Shown here: positions 54,864 through 61,803 of the stretch, in pieces
Layout of the letters: each line of letters starts with the position of its first letter
Numbering within the stretch: the stretch's first letter is position 1
Notes under the pieces: model-generated
The model's input: only the letters and a program-made list of their open reading frames with translations
Told to the model about the DNA's origin: nothing
The model's database searches: none
Program-made: the position numbers and the translations under genes
Source of the DNA: Myxococcus xanthus
GTDB taxonomy: Bacteria > Myxococcota > Myxococcia > Myxococcales > Myxococcaceae
Direction of reading: 5' to 3'
Assembly (NCBI RefSeq): GCF_006402735.1
Contig: NZ_CP017174.1
Location: forward strand, 7,668,001 to 7,732,000
Length of the DNA stretch: 64,000 bases

Positions 54864-56891
54864 ATGACTGTCGAGTACAAACTCACGATTCGGACGGGCA
54901 CGAAGCTCGGCGCGGGGACGGATGCGAACATCTCCATCGTCCTCGTGGGCACGCGAGGAGAGAGCGCCCCCCGCGTGCTGGACAAGTACTTCCACAACGA
55001 CTTCGAGGCGGGCGCGGAGGACGTATACGCCCTCTCTTCCGAGGACCTCGGTGACCTGGTCCTGTTGCGCTTCAGCAACGCGGGCGGCGTGGCGGCCGAC
55101 TGGCTGCTCGACTGGGCAACCGTCACGGCCGGAGAGAAGCAGTGGCGCTTCCCTTTCTACCGGTGGGTGCTGAGTGGCGCCACGGTGGACGTGCTCGAGG
55201 GGACCGCGAAGCTCGCTCGCCAGGCAGGCAGCGAGCGCGAGTCCACGGCGCGGCGCGAGCTGCTCGAGGCCCGCCAGCGGATGTACCCGTGGCGCGCGCC
55301 CGAGGCGACCGAGGGGCTTCCCGGCGCGCTCGACATCAGCGAGGCGCGGCCCCTGCCGAAGGACGAGCTCTACCGGGGCCTGACGGAGGGCAGCTACGAA
55401 GTGGTCATCGCCAAGACGCTGGCGGCCATCAAGCTGAACCTGCCCATGCTGACCCGCGCCTGGAACGGGCTGGTGGACATCTTCGACTTCTTCAAGCACA
55501 TGGAGGTGCCCCAGCTCGCCCAGCGCTGGAAGGACGACCTCGAGTTCGCGCGGCAGGCCATCCAGGGCATCGCCCCCCTCCACATCACGCTCATCCCCAG
55601 TCTGCCGCAGGGCATGCCGCTCACCGACGACGACGTCCGGGGCCTTTTGTCGCCCGGCACCACGCTGGCCAGGGCGCTCGACGCCAAGCGCATCTTCCTG
55701 CTCGACTTCGAAATCCTCGACGACATCAGGATGTACCGGAAGGTCGGCGAGGGCGGCGTCGAGGAGCGGCGCTGGGCTCCCGCGGCGCGCTGCCTGCTGT
55801 ACCTGGATGACCAGCGTCAGCTGCGGCCCCTGGCCATCCAGCTCGGGCGGGACGCCCAGAAGGACCCCGTCTTCACGCCGAACGACGACACGTACGACTG
55901 GCTCGCCGCGAAAATCTACCTCCGGTGCAGCGAGGGCAACGCGCACCAGATGGTGGCGCACGCGCTGCGCACGCACTTCGTGGCGGAGCCGTTCGTCATG
56001 GCGACGATGCGCAACCTGCCGGACCCGCACCCCGTCTACAAGCTGCTGCGGCGGCACTTCCGCTACACGCTCGCCATCAACGAGGGCGCACGCAAGGGCC
56101 TGCTCTCCGCGGGTGGGGTGTTCGACGACTTCATCGCGACGGGCGGCCCCGACAAGGGCCACCTCCAGTTGGGCAAGAAGGGCTTCCAGCGCTGGACGCT
56201 GGCGGACAACAAGCCCCGTCAGGACCTCGAGCGGCGGGGTGTGCTGGACCCGGCCGTGCTCCCCAACTATCCCTACCGCGACGACGCCCTGCCCTTGTGG
56301 GATGTGCTCGAGGAGTACGTCGGCGGCGTCCTCAGGCACTTCTACCGGACCGATGCCGACCTCGAGGCCGACACCGAGATGCAGCAATGGTGGAAGGACC
56401 TCACCGAGCACGGGCTGCCCGCGGACAAGCTGCCGTGCCGGGAGCTGCGCCGCGTCGACGACCTGGTCGACATCCTCACCACCGTCCTCTTCACGGTCAG
56501 CGTGCATCACGCCGCGGTGAACTACCTGCAATACGAGCACTACGCCTTCGTGCCAAACGCCCCCCTGTCCATGCGCAGGGAGCCCCCCCGGCAGAAGGGG
56601 ACGCTGCGTGCCGAGGACATCCCCGAGATGATTCCCACCAAGTCCCAGATGCTCTGGCAGGTCGCCATCGGCCGGGCGCTCTCCAGCTTCGGAGACGACG
56701 AGGAGTACCTGCTGCACGAGGGCGGCTGGCGCGAGGAGTACTTCCACGAGCCGGAGCTGGTGGCCATCCGCCAGCGGTTCCAGGAGCGCCTGCGCGCCCA
56801 GCGCAAGGCGGTGGAGGCGCGCAACGCGAGCGCCGAGGTGCCCTACACCGTCCTGCGTCCTGACCGGATTCCCTGTGGCATCACCGTCTGA
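54864..56891 (+). CDS. PLAT-domain lipoxygenase with C-terminal Val
   Basis: A 675-residue lipoxygenase. Residues 1-105 form a PLAT/C2-like domain (YKLTIRTGTKLGAGTDANIS). Iron/metal ligands: His361 and His366 in HQMVAHALRTH, His549 and Asn553 in VHHAAVNYLQYE, and the C-terminal residue, here Val675 (IPCGITV) in place of the usual Ile. A C-terminal Val is known from the fungal manganese lipoxygenase. HFRYTLAINEGARKGLL is the conserved core helix. ATG 54864 has GAGGGAGCC upstream. First of three closely spaced genes with the P450 (20 bases) and desaturase. Confidence 0.93.
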   Translation: MTVEYKLTIRTGTKLGAGTDANISIVLVGTRGESAPRVLDKYFHNDFEAGAEDVYALSSEDLGDLVLLRFSNAGGVAADWLLDWATVTAGEKQWRFPFYRWVLSGATVDVLEGTAKLARQAGSERESTARRELLEARQRMYPWRAPEATEGLPGALDISEARPLPKDELYRGLTEGSYEVVIAKTLAAIKLNLPMLTRAWNGLVDIFDFFKHMEVPQLAQRWKDDLEFARQAIQGIAPLHITLIPSLPQGMPLTDDDVRGLLSPGTTLARALDAKRIFLLDFEILDDIRMYRKVGEGGVEERRWAPAARCLLYLDDQRQLRPLAIQLGRDAQKDPVFTPNDDTYDWLAAKIYLRCSEGNAHQMVAHALRTHFVAEPFVMATMRNLPDPHPVYKLLRRHFRYTLAINEGARKGLLSAGGVFDDFIATGGPDKGHLQLGKKGFQRWTLADNKPRQDLERRGVLDPAVLPNYPYRDDALPLWDVLEEYVGGVLRHFYRTDADLEADTEMQQWWKDLTEHGLPADKLPCRELRRVDDLVDILTTVLFTVSVHHAAVNYLQYEHYAFVPNAPLSMRREPPRQKGTLRAEDIPEMIPTKSQMLWQVAIGRALSSFGDDEEYLLHEGGWREEYFHEPELVAIRQRFQERLRAQRKAVEARNASAEVPYTVLRPDRIPCGITV

Positions 56892-56911
56892 GCCCTTGGA
56901 GACACACGCTC

Positions 56912-58348
56912 ATGCCCAACCTGCTCTCTCGAGGTCTCTTCAGCCTGTTCTTCGGTGGCCGGCGCAAGCCCCTGGCCAGCCTGCCGGGCCCCCCGCCGGG
57001 GCTTCTGGGCAACATCGGCGACTTCCTCGGCGCCCAGCCGTGGGACGTCTGCGCCCGCTACGCGCGCACCTACGGCCCCGTCGCCGTCACCTGGCTGGGG
57101 CCCAGCCCGGCGCTGGTGCTCAATGCCCCCCCCCTCATCCACGAGGTACTGGAAACGCGCCGGCTGGAGTTCGAGAAGGGCAACATCGGCGACCAGATTC
57201 GCCACTCCGCCACGGACGACACGCCCTTCATCGCCCAGCAGGGCGAGGACTGGGCTCGCAAGCACGCCATGGATCCGCTCGCCCAGCCGTGGACTCCCGC
57301 CTGGCACGCGGCCCAGGTGGAGCCCCTGCGCGCGGCCATCCTCGAGTCGGTGGAGGCGCTGCTTCAGCAGCCCTCCATCGACCTGACGCCCACGCTGCGC
57401 AAGCTGACGTTCGACGCGTTCTGCGTGGCCACGGTGGGCGAGAAGCTGCCCACGTCCGTGTACGACGACTTCATGCTCCTGGCGGCGGCGGCCGACGCGC
57501 GCATCCAGGCCAAGCTGCCGTTGAAGTTCGTCTCACCGCCCAAGGGTTTCGCGGATGCGAAGGAGCGCTTCTACGGCCTGCTCCTGGACAAGGTTCGCAC
57601 GGCCAGGAAGGCCCCGGAGCCGCACCGCGTGGACCTGATGTCGTGGACGCTGCGCGAGATGCCCCAGCTCGATGACGTGGTGCACGCGAACCTGCTCGGC
57701 GGGTTCTTCTTCGGCGGCGTGTTCTCCTCGAGCACCACCCTGGTGGGCGCCTTCCATCAGCTGAACAAGTACCCCGCCACCGAGGAGCGGCTGGCGCTGG
57801 AGTCCGCCGCGCTGGCGCAGGGGCCGCTCACTCTGGAGCGCCTGAAGGACGCGCCCTGGGGCGAGGCCGTGGCCTACGAGGCCCTGAGAATCCTGCCCGC
57901 GGTGCGCATCTTCCTGCGCCGCACGCCGCTCACGCCGACGCGGTTGGCGGAAGTCACGCTGCCGCCGGGCACGACGCTCATGATTTCCAACCAGCACCTG
58001 CACCGGGACCCGAGCCACTGGACGAACCCGGAGACGTTCGCCCCGGAGCGCTGGCTCGACGGGGGCGCGGCCCGGAATCCGCTCGGCAGCGGCCACTTCT
58101 TCCCCTTCGGCCGGGGTCCTCGCGCCTGCGTGGCCGGGGACTTCGCCATGGTGTTCCTGCGCACGGCCCTGGCCACCCTCTCCGCCCACGCGCGCGTCCA
58201 CGTCGACTCGATGGAGCCCTTCGAGGAGGGCTTCTTCTTCGGCGTGGTGCGGCCCCAGGGTGTCACGGGCAAGCTCGTCCCGCGCCAGAGGCAAACCCTT
58301 CACCCTCCCACGGGAGCCCATCCCACCGCCGCAGTGGAATCCGCATGA
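56912..58348 (+). CDS. cytochrome P450 with altered I-helix, CYP74-like behaviour possible
   Basis: A 478-residue P450. Heme-binding loop FGRGPRAC (Cys406) followed by V-A-G rather than x-G; E-A-L-R (Glu323, Arg326) is the ExxR pair and A-P-E-R-W follows. The I-helix, normally A-G-x-(D/E)-T-T, reads G268-G-V-F271-S-S, so the acid that delivers protons to O2 is Phe. P450s that isomerise hydroperoxides without O2 (CYP74, allene oxide synthase and hydroperoxide lyase) also lack that pair. Being 20 bases after a lipoxygenase gene fits a hydroperoxide substrate. No signal peptide; the N terminus (LFSLFFGG) may touch the membrane. Confidence 0.9.
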   Translation: MPNLLSRGLFSLFFGGRRKPLASLPGPPPGLLGNIGDFLGAQPWDVCARYARTYGPVAVTWLGPSPALVLNAPPLIHEVLETRRLEFEKGNIGDQIRHSATDDTPFIAQQGEDWARKHAMDPLAQPWTPAWHAAQVEPLRAAILESVEALLQQPSIDLTPTLRKLTFDAFCVATVGEKLPTSVYDDFMLLAAAADARIQAKLPLKFVSPPKGFADAKERFYGLLLDKVRTARKAPEPHRVDLMSWTLREMPQLDDVVHANLLGGFFFGGVFSSSTTLVGAFHQLNKYPATEERLALESAALAQGPLTLERLKDAPWGEAVAYEALRILPAVRIFLRRTPLTPTRLAEVTLPPGTTLMISNQHLHRDPSHWTNPETFAPERWLDGGAARNPLGSGHFFPFGRGPRACVAGDFAMVFLRTALATLSAHARVHVDSMEPFEEGFFFGVVRPQGVTGKLVPRQRQTLHPPTGAHPTAAVESA

Positions 58349-59190
58349 CCTTGTTCCGACATCCCCGAGACCGCATCCCCGTCCTGCTCTTCACCCTGGT
58401 GTTCGCCCTGGACCTGACGGTCTTCTTCACGGCGCGAAGCTGGTGGTTCCCCATCCTCTGGCTCGCCCTGGGAGTGATTCCCAAGGGGTGGATCAGCGCG
58501 TGGAACCACCACCACCAGCATGTGCCCATGTTCCGTCATGCGCTGCCCAACCGACTCCTGGAGGTCATCTTCGGCTTCCAGACGGGCGTGACGTCCCATG
58601 CGTGGTTCCTGCACCACGTGCTGGGCCACCACCGCAACTACCTGGACCAGGCCCAGGACGAATCGGGGTGGAAGCGCCGCGACGGGTCCACCATGGGCGA
58701 GATGGAATACTCCGTCTTCAACACGCTCGTCGCCTATCCCCGCGCCTTCCGCGTGGGCCGCTCACATCCCAAGGCGATGCGCGTCTTCCTGACCATGGGC
58801 GCGCTCCAGGTGGCACTGCTCGGCGTGCTGTTCTGGCACGACTGGTACAACGCCCTCTGGGTGTTCCTGCTGCCCATGGCGGTGTCGCTCTACGTCACCG
58901 TCTGGGCCACCTACTTCCACCACGTGGGGCTGGAAGCGACGGAGCACACCCACGCCTCGTACAACATCCTGCACAAGGGCTACAACCTGATGACCGGCAA
59001 CCTGGGCTACCACACCGCGCACCACGCGAAGCACGGGCTGCACTGGTCTCAACTGCCCGAGCTTCACGCGCAGCTCGCCCAGGCCATACCGGCCACGCAC
59101 TACCGGCAGCCGGGCATCCCCTTCGTGTGGACCAACCCGGAGGCGAAAATCGAGCCGGCCGAGGCGGAGTTCGGCGCCATCCCCCAATGA
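58345..59190 (+). CDS. fatty-acid desaturase/hydroxylase-type membrane di-iron protein
   Basis: A 281-residue membrane protein with about four helices and the three His boxes: NHHHQHVP, FLHHVLGHHRNY, and GYHTAHHAKHGLHW. Adds a double bond or hydroxyl to acyl chains. The ATG at 58345 overlaps the P450 stop as ATGA, so the two are coupled. In this setting it may supply the unsaturated substrate or further modify the oxidised product. Confidence 0.9.
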   Translation: MTLFRHPRDRIPVLLFTLVFALDLTVFFTARSWWFPILWLALGVIPKGWISAWNHHHQHVPMFRHALPNRLLEVIFGFQTGVTSHAWFLHHVLGHHRNYLDQAQDESGWKRRDGSTMGEMEYSVFNTLVAYPRAFRVGRSHPKAMRVFLTMGALQVALLGVLFWHDWYNALWVFLLPMAVSLYVTVWATYFHHVGLEATEHTHASYNILHKGYNLMTGNLGYHTAHHAKHGLHWSQLPELHAQLAQAIPATHYRQPGIPFVWTNPEAKIEPAEAEFGAIPQ

Positions 59191-59557
59191 TAGGCTGACG
59201 CCGGACGTGGTGTACGAGGTGCGAGCGAGCGAGGCGCACCGGCCGAGGCGACAACGCCCCTGACTCAGGGGGGGCACCCAGGAGCCCGCGCGCACCGTCC
59301 TGGCACGGGTGCTCAACAGTGCCAACCGGCGCACCGTGTGGACCCTGAGTGGGCAGGGGGCGAAAGCCGGATACCTGCTCTCTCCACCGGGTCTTTCGCC
59401 TCGCTGGCGGCACGCCACCGCCCCCTACACCTGCGCCCAGCGAGAATGTCCCCGCTCCGAAACGAAGCGCTTCGGGCGGGTGACCGCGTCTCTCAGCACG
59501 CATCGTCAGGCCGAGGGGCACAGACTTGGTCCACGCCCACAACTCCAGGCCTACCGC
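59191..59557. other. no supported gene
   Basis: Downstream of the desaturase; short overlapping frames only. No good hairpin terminator was noticed. Ends at repeat copy J. Confidence 0.4.
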
Positions 59558-59646
59558 TGTGCCTACTCCACGTTCGGTCGCTGCGTCATGGTTGCGTCGA
59601 GACTGAGCCAGGACGCGCGTCAAGGCGAGTGAGCGAGGCGCGCACT
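59558..59646 (+). repeat. dispersed IS-end repeat, copy J
   Basis: TGTGCCTACTCCACGTTCGG start and CGAGTGAGCGAGGCGCGCAC end; 89 bp. Confidence 0.83.
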
Positions 59647-59718
59647 GCCTTCGAGTTCATTGGCCGGCAAGGCGGGAAGTCACCATGGCGCGGGAGAGCC
59701 TTCAGGTTTGGGCGCCTG

Positions 59719-59830
59719 GTGGAGTTGCCCCCGTCAAATCGGACAGCTCAGGGTTGAGATTTCGCAGTGCGGAACTCGCGGGGTGACTTCATCGTGAGCC
59801 CTGGGTGCGGATGGAGGCGCCTTGGCGGTG
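59719..59830 (-). pseudogene. IS3-family OrfB C-terminal tail with IS end
   Basis: GTTGCCCCCGTCAAATCGGA at about 59723 matches the IS end at 42331, and the minus strand reads L-T-M-K-S-P-R-E-F-R-T-A-K-S-Q-P before a stop, as in the other copy. Nothing more of the transposase remains. Confidence 0.75.
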
Positions 59831-60277
59831 CCCGGACCGAAGCGGGCATCGAGCGTCTCGGCCATTGGAGCGCGGGTGATACCCAACTCCCGGAAATGGG
59901 GGCTGATTCGAACACTCGTCCCAGTCCGCCGGAATTATTCAACCAACCCGGTCAGTCGCCCCCCCTCGACGCGTGCTTGCACATCATCAGGTAAACGCCA
60001 ACAAGCATGCTGGGCGGAAACAAAACGATATCGGCTCAGATAATTCTTTCCGGATGCGCGCGGGCCCCTTGCCGGTCACCGGGTGCTTGAGCGACGCCAG
60101 CACGGACACTCGTTATTTTCTAGCATATCTGGAATATCTCGATTCGATGAGGCTATTGTCACGCCCCCTGAGGCCAATAACTCGCGGCGGTTCCACTGAC
60201 TGCCTGGGCGGGCCACAGACCGTGACAAAGCGAGCCGCAGTATTCACGACCTCTCCCCATCCCCACTGGAGGTTTTG
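59831..60277. other. AT-richer intergenic region upstream of the M23 gene
   Basis: No gene seen. GC falls well below the surroundings from about 59930, as is usual for a promoter region or a foreign joint. A segment near 59833-59870 resembles one at 42672-42710 (CCGAAGCGGGC), so IS debris extends into its start. Confidence 0.4.
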
Positions 60278-61636
60278 ATGTCTCCCGAGTCCCGCAACCC
60301 TCGCCAATTCTCCCGGCGCTCCCTTCTGCGTGCCGGCAGCGTCGCGGCCGGCTTCGCCGCCTTCGGCGGGTCTGGCCTGCTGATTGGCACCGCCCACGCC
60401 GCAGAGACAATCATCAACCCATTCTCTGGCTACTCAATCTCGGATGGGTGGTGGGACCACGTCAACCGCGGCTCCCTGGGCGGCATCGACTACGTGATGG
60501 GCGTTGGTACGCCGCTCCCGGCCTGCGCGTCGGGTCAGCTCCGCATCGACTGGAACAACGGCACGGGCGGCTACACCGCGACCATCGTGATGGCCAACGG
60601 CATGAGGAGCCAGTACCTCCACCTGTCCGGATTCAACGGCGGCGAGCGCTACGTTCAACAGGGAGAAATCGTCGGGTACTCCGGAGGCGCTGCGGGTGCA
60701 CCCGGCTCCGGGTCCTCGACGGGTCCGCATCTGCACTGGCATCTGGTGACCGCCGGCGGCACCCGGGTGAACCCGCTCGACTACGTCGGCGCCGGCAGCG
60801 GCGGCACCGGGGGCGGTCTGCCGCTGGAGGACCGGCGCCTCGGGCATCTCGGCACCGCGGGGGGCTGGGCCCACATGCTCAGCAACCTCGTGCTGCCGGG
60901 CAACACGACCTACGGGGCGTTCTCGCCGGGCCCTGGACAGTCGCCGCGTGCCATGGCGAACGTCGACGGCGTGATGATGCTTGTATATGCCGGCAGCAAC
61001 GGCTGGACCACGATGAGCAGTGGCCTGGCGATGGACCCGGGGGCTCCGCTCAACGTGCTGCGGACCCCGGCCAATCCATCGCCCCAAATCTTTACCCTCG
61101 AGGACGGACGGCTCTGGCACACCTTCGACGGCAATGGCTGGAAGAAGTTCCCGTCGTCCGTGACGGTGTCGGGCAACTGCACCTTCTCGATGACGGCCAA
61201 TGGGACGGACCTTCATGGCCTGTTCAACGACAACGGCCGGCTGTTCCATGTCTGGGCTGACGGTTCCGGCTGGCACAAGGGTGACACCCAGGTGGACCTG
61301 CAGCCCGGCGCCGACCTGGTCGCCGTTATTCAGCCGGATGGAAGCCTGCAAGGCCTGTCGCTGGAGTTCAGCCGGGTGCACCACATCTTCGGGGCAAACG
61401 GGAGGTGGAACCGGATACCGACCACGGCGTCCCTGCCGACTGGGACGCCCATCGCTGGCCGCGCCGCCTATGGCTGGCCGCAGCTGGTCGCCAACCACAA
61501 CGGGGCCATCACCCACGTCTGGGGCACCTCGTCGGGCTGGATGTGCGTGCCCACTGGACAGTCGACGAACGCGGGACGGCGGCTCAGCCTCGTCCCGGAT
61601 GTCGCCTCATCCCCGCTGGTCGGCCTGACGCTCTGA
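60278..61636 (+). CDS. Tat-exported M23-type peptidase with PLL-like propeller
   Basis: A 452-residue secreted protein. The N terminus SRRSLLRAGSVAAGFAAF is a twin-arginine signal ending near T-A-H-A-A. Residues 35-165 are a LytM/M23 domain: GIDYVMGVGTPL with the zinc Asp, MRSQYLHLSG, and GPHLHWHL with H-x-H. In most M23 enzymes the Asp is in H-x-G-x-D; here the His position is Leu (SLGGID), and a His lies earlier in W-W-D-H-V-N-R. The C-terminal ~270 residues have repeats such as RLWHTFDGNGWKKF and RLFHVWADGSGW, a tectonin/PLL-type sugar-binding propeller. GGAGG precedes ATG 60278. Probably cuts or binds prey or self peptidoglycan. Confidence 0.88.
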   Translation: MSPESRNPRQFSRRSLLRAGSVAAGFAAFGGSGLLIGTAHAAETIINPFSGYSISDGWWDHVNRGSLGGIDYVMGVGTPLPACASGQLRIDWNNGTGGYTATIVMANGMRSQYLHLSGFNGGERYVQQGEIVGYSGGAAGAPGSGSSTGPHLHWHLVTAGGTRVNPLDYVGAGSGGTGGGLPLEDRRLGHLGTAGGWAHMLSNLVLPGNTTYGAFSPGPGQSPRAMANVDGVMMLVYAGSNGWTTMSSGLAMDPGAPLNVLRTPANPSPQIFTLEDGRLWHTFDGNGWKKFPSSVTVSGNCTFSMTANGTDLHGLFNDNGRLFHVWADGSGWHKGDTQVDLQPGADLVAVIQPDGSLQGLSLEFSRVHHIFGANGRWNRIPTTASLPTGTPIAGRAAYGWPQLVANHNGAITHVWGTSSGWMCVPTGQSTNAGRRLSLVPDVASSPLVGLTL

Positions 61637-61803
61637 GACGCGCCCCACCTCCTCGGACGAGGGCGCCCCGCGCGCCTGCGCTGCCAGGTCCAGGGTTCGG
61701 TCCGACGATGCTTCTTTCACATCGCCAAGCAACTTTGGACCGTACTTTCAAATAATCCAGGACCGGACTCCAACTCCACGTCCGTGAATCCTGGAGCATG
61801 AGC

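Noticed and set aside
3332..59646. CRISPR-like reading of the dispersed repeats
   Set aside because: Copies are kilobases apart, not regularly spaced, and match an IS end.
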